NCBI GenBank assembly: GCA_947579665.1
Contig: OX388350.1
Span: forward strand, 40,643,393-40,707,392
Direction: 5' to 3'
Length of the DNA: 64,000 nt
Source: Sympetrum striolatum
Taxonomy: Eukaryota > Arthropoda > Insecta > Odonata > Libellulidae
The number at the start of each line of letters is the position of its first letter. The first letter of the stretch is position 1. The translations under genes were made by a program, and so were the position numbers. Below the pieces are notes generated by a model. The model ran no database searches, had not been told where the DNA came from, and worked only from the letters and a program-made list of their open reading frames with translations. This document shows positions 1 through 10,895 of this stretch, piece by piece.

Positions 1-363
1 TTCCCTAAAATCAGTATAAATACGCCACATTTTTGGGAAGAAAATCACTTGGGGTTAGGGGCTCGAAGGGAAATAGTCTTCCTCCGAGCTTCTAATTCAG
101 GGTCCCCCCCGTAGGTCCCAGGGCCCGATCTGGAAACAGATTTGGACCCTCCCCCGCTCCCCAGCGGACTCATTCCGCTGGTGGAGACATTCCCGAGAAG
201 ACAGGTCCGGTTTGGACTCATCCCGTTGGTGGTGTTTCCCCGTCAGCCAGTAACGACGGTATGTGCGATATTTCCCTTGTAATGGATAAATAAATTCTTA
301 TAATAGGTATCAGCCAATCCCTTTATTATTCTAACCGGTACTCCCAATGTCGTCGCTGCGACA
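1..363 (+). mobile_element. LTR-like tail of a retrotransposon, cut by the window edge
   Basis: The stretch is richer in G and C than its surroundings. It holds a TATA-like motif (TATAAATA near position 17), an AATAAA at 289-294, and ends in GCTGCGACA at 363. This order (promoter, poly(A) signal, terminal CA) is that of an LTR, and the CGACA end is shared with the better supported solo LTR at 8375-9183. The left end lies outside the window, no target duplication can be tested and no retroviral-type reading frame is visible. It could equally be ordinary promoter-like unique DNA. Confidence 0.3.
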
Positions 364-459
364 CGAGTTTGAACCTAAAGAACAGAAACAGTAAGTAAAA
401 TATTAATTCGAAAACAACAAAATAATTTGTAAATCCAAGTATTCACAGTAAAGTTCATA

Positions 460-1070
460 CTTAAATAGAAGTAGTCATCATATTAGATTAAAATTATACT
501 CAATGTATTCTGTATTCCATCCCTGGACCGAATGTCTCCCATAAGCATCCCTATTACTCTGCTCTGCCATGATGGAGTAATGTTCAGAGTGTGTTCCTAA
601 AGAATAAATAAAAATGTAAATGAAATAGTGAATCAAAACAAATAACATTATGTTAATTCATGAATACGCACTATCGACGATACTTAAAAAGATAAAGTAA
701 TAGCATTAGATTTAAATTATAGGTACTCATTGTATTCTGAATTTGATCCATGGTCCGAATGTCTTTTCGTTACGTCTCCGCGACCATTCCTTGCTCTTAC
801 GTGATGGAGAGCTTGATTGTAAAGAAAAATTAAAAATAGCAATGCCATACAAAGTAACACTGTATTAGTAATATTGTAGTAGTAATATTGAGTAACACTG
901 TATTTATCGATAGAAACGCATTATTGATCATACATAGGAATAGAAATATCATTTGTTTAAAAGTATACTCATGGTATTCTTTGTTCCATCTATGGATGTA
1001 ATCCATTTCTGCAGCATCGCTACGTTTCTTCTCGGCTCTTCTATGATGAAGAAATGGTTTCTTATTGTAT
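460..1070. repeat. Three diverged tandem repeats of about 228-241 bp
   Basis: A core beginning near 499, 727 and 968 recurs, with shared words such as TGTATTCTG and CCGAATGTCT in the first two copies and CTCATGGTATTCT in the third. The spacing is 228 and 241 bp. AT-rich spacers between the cores are also related (ATACGCACTAT and AAACGCATTATTGAT). On the minus strand each core is open in one frame and gives similar peptides (…LHH…RAE…EY.EY), with GT directly after the shared end. They may be duplicated small exons or a short satellite; the function is unknown. Confidence 0.55.
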
Positions 1071-1229
1071 CAGACCGTTGAAGAATACTATAACATATAA
1101 TAACTAATGATCGCAACTAACATCACCTTGAATTCATTGATGTACCAGGCTATATGAAAGAGTTATATTTTTCGGCATCCGGAAGACTTCGCTTGATACC
1201 CATACAAAAAAATCTGTGCTGCGACTGTA

Positions 1230-1402
1230 CTAAAGCTGCACTGTAACTGTGCTAAGGGACTGTACTGAGACTGCACTTAAATTGAAACACCACAGTGCAG
1301 TTACAGCATAGCCACAGTGCAGTTGCCACAGCACAGTTTAAGTGCAGTTGGCACAGCACAGTTTAAGTACAGTTGTCACAGTACAGTCACAGCACAGTTT
1401 TT
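1230..1402. repeat. Left subterminal repeats of the EnSpm element
   Basis: About 170 bp is packed with CACAGTGCAGTT, CACAGCACAGTTTAAG and their inverse (AACTGTGCTAAG, GACTGTACTGAG). Orientation changes near 1290, so the motifs form inverted clusters. In plant CACTA elements such subterminal motifs are the binding sites of the TnpA protein; here the same role is inferred. They match the ACAGT motifs at the right end of the element (10402-10880). Confidence 0.7.
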
Positions 1403-4177
1403 ACTATAATGATCTTTCCTTGAATCAATAATTAGCAGCCTAGAAATTGCATTGCTCATAGATCTTATTGAAATCAAGAGAAAGAAGGAAATAATTTAAT
1501 CTGGATAGGCCAATTAGCAAAGATACATAACTTTCTTTGAGATTCCTTTGAAGATTGGTTAACTGATCCATCCTGAAAACTGAATGGATCAAGTATATTA
1601 GTGACCAAAATGGCCAGTCTCATTCAAGTTTCGACTAGTGAAGGTAAACATAACTCTTATTCCTAGTGGGCACTCCACTGAATTTAAAATGTTCCATATC
1701 CTTAATATAAACAATGATGGTACTCAAAAGATTCATATCAAAGAACTTACGTCTTGTGAGAAAAACTGAAATAACATTCTGCTCAACTGACACTAAGTAA
1801 AAACCATCTAAATTTACTTCAATGCTATTTGTCAAGTTACCTCACAAATGCTTGAATGCCTTGAATGGAATTCATTAAAAAGATTCCACCTTGACGGTTT
1901 TTGTTGCTGAAGCTTAACTTCTAACTCTGTAGAGCACATTAAACGACAATAAGGTATGGGTACAAATGAAATTTATTTATACAAAATTATATAAAATTTA
2001 TTAAATACAAAAATATACAGCAAAATAAACGTAAAGATGGTATAAAAGTTTTCAATAGGCATGGCTGCTCAATCCATTTGCCTCTTTGACTGCCTTCCTG
2101 AAATTACAAGGAACATATATATTAAAACTTGTAACTAAATAAAGTGCACAGGCAAAATCAGATTTTCTAAGGATGCTCTGTTTGCCTTCCAGTTAAAATC
2201 TATTGCAATATTGGTTATAGCATTGCTGTCATGAGCCACTAGTTCAGATAAATTTATTTCATTGAATTATGTAACAGTTTCAATGATGGACAGCATTACA
2301 TTGATTTGTGAAAGAAAATGAATATAAGTTACAGCTATTAAACAGAATGGCACAAAATATTTGAGCATGAACCAAGAAAGTTTTCAACATTTTAGAAACA
2401 TCTCTAAAACCTCGGAACTAATATTTTGTTTTGATCATACATTTTACCAAATGAAAATACATTTCCCATTAGCAGTTGACTTCAAAACGGAAATTTAATT
2501 ATTAGAAGGGTCTTACTTTTCCAAAAGGCTTGATTTAACGTCATTAAATTGTATGGAAGTGAATTTCTGTGAAGATGATCATGATATCAGGACAAAGAAA
2601 AGCAATTTTAGAGGTTATGTGGTGGCAAACACCTGGGTTGGTAAAAAGACTCATCATTATGACTACCCCTTACAGTGCAAACCAATGGGAACCAGCCTCT
2701 TAATTCCAGCATTTACTTATAGTATTTTTGTGCATATTCTTTTTCCCCTTCCAGGCCAAAGTAAATGATTTTTCCTAGTTGACATTTTTCACTTCATGGA
2801 CACAGTATTTACAAAACATGCGCAGTGCAGATTCAACTGTTTAATTTACCAGATACATTTCCAATATGAGCTGTACAAAAATTGGGCTCCTTGTGTAATT
2901 CAACCAATTTTAAATAATATTTACCTTTTCACATATCTGTATTTCCCAGCCTGGTATCCTTTCATAACCCGCAGGTTCTTTGCCAAATTGTTGAAAGTTT
3001 TGGAAATTTTCGGCACTTCCTGCCCTCTAAATTTCACCTTGACATATGCTGAAATAAAAGTAATAATAATCTTAGAACTAATGAGTTCAAACACTCCCTA
3101 CCTTAAGCTCGATTTCAGTTCTCAGCAAGTAGTTACTTAAACAAGTGCTTAGCATGGGAAGACAAACCGAATCCCATGTAGATATATTGTATTCCATGAA
3201 AAGTGATGAAAATGCTAAAATGAAATTTAAGATTTCCAATAATTTTTCTGAGAAACTGGGGCTACATTAAGGTTTCTATAAAACATTTAAACAATAATGT
3301 ATTCATGAAAAGACTAGGCAATGTCACATTCATCAATAATATCACAAAGGAAGTACCTACTTTAATAGAAATGGAAGTGAGAGAAAATATTATATCCAAA
3401 AGAGATTCAAAGCAATCTTCATCTGCTCAAGATTCATAAGCAGCGAATTCTCATTGCACTAGGTACACTACATAAGTTCAAGGTTTATGTAAAGATATTA
3501 GAAGACCTTTATATATTGTACTGCTACAGCATGAACTACATGTACAGTCCTGGCCAAAATTAACGCAGCATCGGCCGTAAGGATCGCTAGGGAGGTGCTG
3601 CGTTAATTTTGGCCAGGAGTGTACATTCACTACAGTAAGTAGTATTCTAAAAAATATAAGTACAAGTATATAAGAAGAAGTATGTAAGTAGTATTTTAAT
3701 AAATTGAAATTATTGTAATTCATGTACACCATGAAGGACATGCTTCTAATAGCACACTGCTGTTTAACTAAAAGGCAATTAAAATAAAGGCAAAAACCTA
3801 CACTAGCTGCTGGGATTCCAAGCAGTACAGCGTTACATGTTTATTGCAATCCACAACATGCTTTTATGTAACCTGCTAAATTCTGATATAAAAAGGAACT
3901 TTCTGAGGAACACTATATCATATGCAAAGTTGAGGAAAATGTAATGAACTTCAGTACTTTTATACTCAGGAATGAAATTTCTACAATTAAGCTGCAAAAA
4001 CAGTATTTTCAATGTGAATCTAAACACATGAACATGAAATACTCATTAGTTTTATCAAGGTTCCACAACACAGGGACCATTTAAACTTGAACTCAACATT
4101 CCACAGATATTTAACATGCCCTAGCATTACAACATGACCAAGGGAACAATAAAAATTTCGCTTCCTCTCATGGTAAA
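1403..4177. other. Non-coding left arm of the EnSpm element
   Basis: There is no convincing coding region in 2.7 kb of AT-rich DNA between the left subterminal repeats and the end of the BEN-like gene. Short frames at 2553-2768 and 2796-3140 show no family motif and no splice context. The only structured object is the 78-bp MITE at 3545-3622. The 3' UTR and poly(A) site of the BEN-like gene should lie in the right part of this stretch. Confidence 0.5.
3545..3622. mobile_element. 78-bp Tc1/mariner-like MITE
   Basis: A near-perfect inverted repeat of about 26 bp per arm (CAGTCCTGGCCAAAATTAAC … GTTAATTTTGGCCAGGAGTG, one mismatch) surrounds a 26-bp centre, with TA on each side (3543-3544 and 3623-3624). 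TA duplications and CAGT-type ends fit the Tc1/mariner superfamily. It carries no gene and is nested inside the non-coding left arm of the EnSpm element. Confidence 0.75.
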
Positions 4178-5847
4178 TTAGTAATTACCATCAATAGCCT
4201 CCATGCTCTCAACATCCGCAGCTGGATTCCCTCCTCTACTTCTCCTTTGGCCACAAGCAGAGTGAGCAATGATGTACTCCTTCCCAAATACTTTAAGCAT
4301 AAGCTGCTCCTGCAGCTTTTTCGGAGTGGTTCCACAGCTAACTGCGGAAATCTTGTCATTTTTTGATATATAGACGTTGAAAGATGGATGCAACAACATC
4401 TGAAAATAACATGTTATCATACAGAATGGAGCCATAGGACAATGAAACATCAATAATGAGGTACTACACCAAGAAAACTTACTGTCATTTCACTGGGGCC
4501 TTTTTGCAAGAACTTTCTTGCATGCTCCATGAGAATACGGCCCCTCTCACGGTCATCAGCTAGAAATCAAACAAGAATATATGTCAACCTTTTGGAGGCA
4601 ATCGTGATTTAAGATTCCGAAAGAGATATGCATAACCATTCTAACTCAAAATAACAAATGAAATCATGAGGAACTTACCAGCATTGGCCAACTGGGAGTC
4701 AATTGATTCCCTGGCTTCGAGGTCGGTTAACCTCCTTTCAGTGGCCTCTTCTGTTGGAACAACCTCTGGCACTAATGGCACAGGGGCCTGAGGATTGAAC
4801 CAATCCTCATCTACTCTCAGGGCATTGCCTATGGCATCTGCCAGTGGAGTAAAATTTTCGTTGAACGGGATGGAAGGCAAATGTTTTGCAGGGTTCTGAC
4901 TTCTCTCCACCTTAGCGCACCTCCTCCTCCTGCTAGGACCAGGATGATCTCCTTGGAGAACTTGTATGGCCTTGCGAGGTGACATTTTCTCCTTCCCTGA
5001 TAGCTTCTCAAACACCTCTTGCGCCTCCTTCATGCCACTATCTTTCCCTAAAACAAGAAAATGTCAAGGAGCATATAAGTACAACGTAAGCATTTACCAG
5101 TGTAGAATAATTTAGCTTACGAGCGCCAAATAAAGGCATCTAAAATGATATTACCAAGGCACTTCACATAATCTTAAGGCCGTTTTACAATGGACACTTG
5201 AGTAGCAGTATTTACGTATATGTTGAAGCGCAATGAAAATTGCGTCGAGAAAAGTTAAATACTGCGAAAACGATTGCCGAATTGCATGATTGCGAGACTT
5301 CAAGAAATACCTACGTTTATTCTCAGGCATAGTATGAATGAGTGAGAATGCATTATTGGACTGTAAATGTGCGCTTTTGCTTTCATCATTAGTCTAAAAT
5401 ATTTAATTTTGAAGATACTGTTTACATAAGCAGCCACCATTTTGGCGAGTGGCATGCGTGAAAAGCAACCGAACATGCAAAACATACTTGGCGTGGATAT
5501 ATTTATCTAGGACACATTTCCCTGTACGTGACATAAAATATTTAAGGCTTTCAAAGGGAAACATGCTGAACAGTAAAAACGAAAGAATTGAATTTGAGAG
5601 AAATTGAGTACTCACCCCCAACAGCCACGACACGAACTCTCTCCTGCACACCATCCCAGGTGATGAGATGCTCCTCACCCCATTTGGGCTCAGTTGTAAT
5701 GAAAGGCCGAATATCTTTCACAACCGCCGTACTCTTATCAGAGTAAAAATAAAGGCAAGCCCTTTGTTTCATCTCTCGCGCGCTTCGGGAGGAAACGCTT
5801 TGATTATAGTTTACCAAAATAGCATTAAGCAATCTGGAGTTAGGCAT
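4178..5847 (-). CDS. BEN-domain-like protein of the EnSpm element, four exons, 299 aa
   Basis: The exons are 5847-5616, 5047-4679, 4559-4483 and 4399-4178, all with GT/AG borders and matching phases (1, 1, 0), giving 900 nt with a stop at 4178-4180. The N-terminus (MPNSRLLNAILVNYNQSV…) contains a short basic/hydrophobic segment; the middle is acidic and proline-rich (…FNPQAPVPLVPEVV). Residues about 230-290 read as a BEN domain (NVYISKNDK…TPKKLQEQLMLKVFGKEYI, then AHSACGQ), a known DNA/chromatin-binding fold of animals and some viruses. The gene lies head to head with the transposase, starting 245 bp away. The likely job is an accessory DNA-binding protein of the transposon, perhaps bound to the subterminal repeats (inference). 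The copy is open from start to stop, with no disabling change. Confidence 0.75.
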
Positions 5848-6092
5848 TGCCGCAGTCTTGTCAACAATTTTTGTTTTATTTTATAAATTGATTTTCTCCT
5901 GGAGGTAATTAATCGTAATATGAAATAATAAAGTACATAATTTCTCCCGTCGATGACTAGTGTTGTAGTATAAGTTCGCGACCAAGCGCAACGAATGAAA
6001 CCTCGAGTGGTTGAGACTTGAAACGTGTAGTAGAGCGGTTCTTTTTAAAAGCGCAGATATCTTAATAATTTATCCCATAATAGAGTTCAGAA
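5848..6092. promoter_or_regulatory. Divergent promoter region between the two EnSpm genes
   Basis: This 245-bp gap separates the start codons of the minus-strand BEN-like gene (5847) and the plus-strand transposase gene (6093). Both must be transcribed from here or from leader exons within it. It is AT-rich, and no clear TATA box could be assigned to either side. Shared regulation of the two genes is inferred from the layout alone. Confidence 0.5.
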
Positions 6093-8374
6093 ATGCAGAG
6101 AGGACATTACACCAGAAACTCTTGGACAACTGAATGGAGGCGAAGGAAAGCTGAAGTTGGTGGCAATCAGAACAGTGCTCTCGTAGGAATAGAAGAAGAG
6201 CTTGCCTCGGGGTCTGAGGAATTAATTGACTATTCTGATAGTGACGAGACGACTTCGGAAATTAACATCTTCAATTTAAATAATAATTTGGGTCAGTACG
6301 TAACTGTATATTTATTACTAGGTTCTTCAGTTTTTTGGAATGTACTACTAATAAATGGAAATTTTTTCAATAACGTTCTCCTCACCTCCCTCGCAAAAAA
6401 TTCTGCGTATCACTGGTGTGAAATAATGCTTCTTAAGCATATTCCATGTACAGTTTAGGCATGTGTACAACTATCGTGAAATTCTGGTAAACAAGTGCAC
6501 AACTGTACCGAAAATGAGAATGCAGAAATTTCCGCCAGGGAGCGTATTCCTTCGCATAGATTCACGTATAAAATGTCTGAAAATTGATGGTATTAATGAT
6601 TGGTACTTATATTTTGTAGACCCTGACTCAGATGTGATGACTACAACTGTAGCTGACCATGGCGAAAGTTCAAATTGTGGTAGGTATATCATCATCTATT
6701 AGCACATACTGATATGATACTAGATTTACTAGGTATATCACAACATTTTCTAAATAAAATTAAACATACCCAAGCAGTATCATGGTATCATTGTCAAGTT
6801 GATATTAAATTTAAATTCCCAGAATGATATTTTAATGATATCACTTTTATATCGTATTAAGATTAGAGACATAAAAGTGATGAGTAGTGGTATCAAATTT
6901 ATGTATTTTAGTTTCAAAAATGACATTCAATATGGTTTCCATTTCAATTTGTAGGTGTTGCCTGGAGGGAAACAGACCTGGGGGATAGTAAGGAGAGTGA
7001 TGACGAGGAGTCAGATTTGGACTGCTCGTTGGAGTACGAGTCAAGCGATGACGCATCTTCAGAAGACTCTTATGCTAGCACATCTGATAGCTCTTCAGAA
7101 AGTTGTACTAGAAGGAATTTTGAAAGTTCACAAGGTTTAGGTAGTGAAAAAATTTATGACGGTTCAAACATCACGGTTTTTGAGAGTGCCGTCATGCTGA
7201 TGTCTTTCTTTCTTCATTTCAAAGTTTTGTATGTTTGCATGTCTAAAATTATTGATCTTTTAATTTACCATCTTCCTGAACAGAACAGGGTTATTAAGAG
7301 TATGTATTTATTGAAAAAGGTTTTCAGCTCAGGAGATTTAGATCCTAGAATGGGAAAACGTTGTAATGATTGTGGCAAAGAAATTCCACCAATAGGTCAA
7401 TGTTCTTGTCCCAATTCCAAATCTTCAAATTTCATTATATGTCCTGTGGAGCCTCAGGTAAAAAGTATGTTTAGGAGACATGATTTTGTTGCTGCCATTA
7501 GTCACAATTACCACAGCAATCCAAGAACAACGTCTAATTTGCAAAAATTGTGTGATGGAGCGCTTTTCAGACAGTTCAAGCATTTGCTTACTGGTGTCTA
7601 TGATTTTACTTTAATGTTGTACACTGATGGGATTCAAATGTACAAATCATCAAAGTCGTCTTTCTGGCCCATCTTGTTCCTCATTAATGAGCTCCCATAC
7701 CATTTGCGCTACTTGCCTCAAAACATGATTTTTGCTGGGCTTTGGTACAGTCAGCAGAAACCAAATTTTGGTATCTACATGTTACCACTACATAATATAT
7801 TCTCTTCCCTACATCAAGGCATTGAATTGGTTTTGCCCTGTGGTAGTACAACGACGGTAAAGTCATTCCTATTAAATGGAATAGCCGACCTCCCAGCCAA
7901 GGCTCTTCTTCTCAATTTGAAAAATTTTAATGGCTTCTTTGGCTGCCCCAAATGCCTAATTAAAGGAGAAAAGATAACTGTTGATGGCAAAAAGAAAGCA
8001 TTTGTTTACAAGTACACAGAATGTCTCACATTACGCCCAAATGCACAATCATTAAAGCACTGTGAGGAAGCAGAAATAACACAAAAACCCGTGTATGGAT
8101 TTAAGGGGATTAATGTCATTTCAAAGATCTGTCTTGATTTCATCAGAGGTAGTGGAATTGATTCTATGCATTCTGTGTTTGGAGGTGTGTTTAAGGCAAT
8201 GATGCATCTTCGGTTTGATGTTTGTCACAAAAAATGTTCATTTTCCTTGCACCATTATATTGATAAAATAGATTTGCGGCTGTCAAAAATAATTCCACCA
8301 AATTTCATCTTCCGTTCCCCAAGGTACATCAAAACCCATTTATCATTTTATAAAACTTCTGAGTATAAATACTT

Positions 8375-9183
8375 TGTCGCAATTAAGGTGTGTCGACAGG
8401 GGGTGGTTGTGGTGCGTTCCACCCCAACGCCCGAGATTGGGTGATCATCGGTGGAAAGAAGATGCAAAAAAACAAACTGTGATAGATATGTTTCTTTATT
8501 TTTCTGTGAGTTTAGAATTGGCACTTAGCATTGGAACCAAGTCCAGTTATCGGCCTCCGGGGGCGCGACACTCCTGGTGGTGACGTCCGGAGTCGCCGGT
8601 GTCTGGGGAGAAGGCCTCCGGGAGCCGAGTGCGGGCTCCTCCTAGAGGCGGAGGGCGCGTGGGCGGCGCCGTGCAAGTCGCGGTGCCCGGGGCATCCGGC
8701 TGGTGCGAAAGTATCGGAAAGGCCTGAGACCCTTCCTGGGGGCAAGAGGCTGGGCAAGGCGGGAAGTGCCGAGGAATCTTATTCTCTGCGACACTTCTGG
8801 CGGGCTCCCTCCTCCGTTCTGCCTTCTTGTGCCCGGAGGCCCTCCTTATATTCGGGCCCTGGGGCAAACGGAAGCCAATGGGCGAGCTTCTCTGGGGCCA
8901 GGGGTAGGGGTAATGTAGAGCGCCTCGCTCGCGTGGGGGCGTAGGGTCATGGCCGCGAGCGGACGTGATTTTGGAGGAACATGTCCAAGCGGGCGCTTCG
9001 CTTCCTCGCGCGGGGGGGCGGAGGTACACGGCCGCAAGCGGACGTGATCTCCGAGGAACATGCCCAAACGACGCCTCACTTCCTCGCGCCGGGGCGGAGG
9101 TACATGATCGCAAGCGGACGTGATCTCGGCTAAAAGAAAAGGGACTCCCGGTCCGAATTCTCGCCGTTGGCTGGTGCACGACA
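8375..9183 (+). mobile_element. Solo LTR (809 bp) inserted in the EnSpm transposase
   Basis: The insert begins TGTCGCAATT and ends GTGCACGACA, so the ends TGTCG/CGACA are inverted, as in LTRs. It is flanked by ACTT at 8371-8374 and 9184-9187. Removing the insert and one ACTT rejoins the transposase frame exactly (…EYKY|FLLYW…), which fixes the borders. The insert is much richer in G+C than the host DNA and holds about three tandem 76-79-bp units near its 3' end. No internal retrotransposon region is left, so recombination between two LTRs is inferred. A 4-bp duplication fits Gypsy or BEL elements. Apparent long open frames inside it on both strands reflect G+C richness. Confidence 0.85.
8905..9130. 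repeat. Three tandem units of about 76-79 bp within the solo LTR
   Basis: The word AGCGGACGTGAT recurs at about 8958, 9037 and 9113. Around each copy lie related segments: CTTCCTCGCGC, GGGGCGGAGGTACA and GAGGAACATG. The units are G+C rich with several CpG, unlike the AT-rich surroundings. Such arrays in LTRs are often enhancer or U3 repeats, but no transcription factor site is claimed. Confidence 0.7.
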
Positions 9184-10401
9184 ACTTTTTATTGTATTGG
9201 GTAATCCCTGTTTTGAGTGATATCTTGCCCTCTACTCTTTTAAATCATCTCTACTTGCTGGTCCATGCTACATTCTTGCTACATCAACACTCTGTTTCTC
9301 GGAATGACATCAATACTGCTCATACTCATCTAGTAAATTTTGTTAAGCAGTATGAAATTCACTACGGACCACAATTTATGACTGCAAATTTGCATTCATT
9401 GCTGCACTTAGCGGAAAATGTCAAGGATTTGGGCCCTGCATTTGAAACATCATGTTTCCCTTTGGAGGGGTTACTGGGTACAATGAAGAAATTAGTGAGT
9501 GGTACTCAACATGCAGAATATAAGATAATAGAGTCATTTCATGCGATCCAGAATTTGCCTTTATATATTTCAAAGTTGGGTGACACCTCCTCAGCCAAGA
9601 AATACGTGGTGCAATTATCTTCCCCCAATGTGAAAATGGAAGAAATCGATGGGGAGACTTTTACTTTGGGAAACATACTGCAGGTTTCCACTATTTCATC
9701 ATTCTTATTGAACGTAATTGAAAGTCTTTTGGATTGTCCCATTTCCTCATTTCCAAAGGTTTGGGTGTTTGGCCAACTGCAAAAGGGAAATAATATCATT
9801 GTAAGTAGAAGTAGTGTAAGTAGGAAACTATGCTCTCCATCCTTGATCTTCACTAAGGAAAAATCGTTATACTTGGTGGAAACTTTTGTGAAGTTTAAGA
9901 AGTGTTCCTGCTCCACACTTTGTCTCTGTGAGAGCCATTATTATGCTGTTGCAACAAAATGCATTGCTAAAAGTGTAAGTGATTTACCAGAGAATAAATT
10001 TTTAAATGAAATAATTGTATCTGGTGAGACAACAAGTTTAATTGTGGAGGTGTATGTACTAGTGAATGTTGAAAGCAAATTGTTTTGTATTAAAGGAATT
10101 AATTCAATTTAAAAAGATTAAGAATTTGTCAATGTCCAACTTGAATTTCACGAAACAGGTTTGAGTGACCTTAATATGCTGTTGTAATGTGTTTTGTATC
10201 ATTAAATTGTTGAAAAATCAAACTGCCACCAGTATTTTTTGATACCTATAAGACCTACCAAAGTTAAATACCTAATTCCAAGATTCCAAACTTTTACCTG
10301 CGAGTATTTCATGCCCCTGTACCCTCTAGTGGTGACTCCTTTATGATATCAGAAGCATTGCTTTCTAATCTAGAAGCATTTCTTACATATTATTCAGCTA
10401 T

Positions 10402-10713
10402 GAGGCATAGTACAGTTCCAGTCATATTACGTAGCCCTGTCAAAGTGCAGTTTGAGCCATAGTACAGTTCCAGTCATGTTACCTAGCCCTTTCACAGTGG
10501 AGTTTGAGCCACAGTACAGTTCCAGTAATGTTACCCAGCCCTGACACAGTGCAGTTTGAGCCACAGTACAGTTCCAGTCATGTTACCTAGCCCTTTCACA
10601 GTGGAGTTTGAGCCACAGTACAGTTCCAGTCATGTTACCCAGCCCTGACACAGTGCAGTTTGAGCCATAGTACAGTTCCAGTCATGTTACCCAGCCTTGT
10701 CACAGTGCAGTTG
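10402..10713. repeat. Right subterminal array: six 52-bp tandem repeats
   Basis: Units start at 10402, 10454, 10506, 10558, 10610 and 10662, exactly 52 bp apart, with a seventh partial unit from 10714. Each contains ACAGTTCCAGTCATGTTACC and CACAGTG(C/G)AGTTTGAGCC with few changes. The array lies just inside the right end of the EnSpm element and shares the ACAGT core with the left end, but the left end is not arranged in regular units. A probable transposase or accessory-protein binding array (inference from CACTA biology). Confidence 0.85.
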
Positions 10714-10895
10714 GAGCTCTAGTACAGTTCCAGCACAGTGATGCAGCACTGTTATAGTACAGTTCTCCTCCAAGTCCAGCTGCCATAGTACAGTCTAGCA
10801 CAGAAAAGTGCACTGTGACTGTGCTAAACATAGAGTTTAGTCCAGTTACAGTGGACATTTAGTACAGCCACAGTACAGATTTTTTTGTATGGGTA

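Larger units (their letters stand above)
6093..10112 (+). pseudogene. EnSpm Tnp2-type transposase, interrupted by a solo LTR
   Basis: The exons are 6093-6291, 6620-6679 and 6955 onward; introns have GT/AG borders and phase 1 throughout. The last exon is cut at 8374 and resumes at 9188. Omitting the LTR and one ACTT copy leaves 2604 nt, or 867 residues plus stop at 10110-10112. The N-terminus is very acidic (DSDE, ESDDEES, Ser-rich), followed by a Cys cluster (CNDCGKEI…GQCSC). The core matches the Transposase_21/Tnp2 family: DG at about residue 311 (LYTDGIQMYKSS), D398 in GIADLPAKALL, a CPKC pair, and DSMH at 489-492, then the C-terminal FLLYW block. The acidic residues fit a DDE-type catalytic set. 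Cut-and-paste transposition of this element is the expected role; without splicing around the LTR this copy is inactive. Confidence 0.85.
1199..10893 (+). mobile_element. CMC/EnSpm-type DNA transposon, two divergent genes, nearly full length
   Basis: Both termini read CCCATACAAAAAAATCTGT (left from 1199; right as its reverse complement ending at 10893) and both are flanked by TA, which fits a 2-bp target duplication. Inside each end lie many ACAGT/ACTGT motifs: irregular at 1230-1400 on the left, and a 52-bp tandem array on the right. The interior encodes a BEN-like protein on the minus strand (4178-5847) and a Tnp2-type transposase on the plus strand (6093-10112), starting back to back. The family (CACTA-Mirage-Chapaev) is assigned from the transposase; the termini lack the CACTA word. 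The copy contains a 78-bp MITE and an 809-bp solo LTR as secondary insertions. Confidence 0.85.

Noticed and set aside
8531..9179. Long open frames on both strands within the G+C-rich insert (8531-8944 plus, 8547-9179 minus)
   Set aside because: They lie wholly inside the solo LTR, have low-complexity Arg/Pro/Gly-rich translations and no domain; G+C-rich DNA has few stop codons.
1199..10893. Classic CACTA terminal word for the EnSpm element
   Set aside because: The ends start CCCATAC, not CACTA/CACTG, so only the broader CMC/EnSpm assignment from the transposase is kept.
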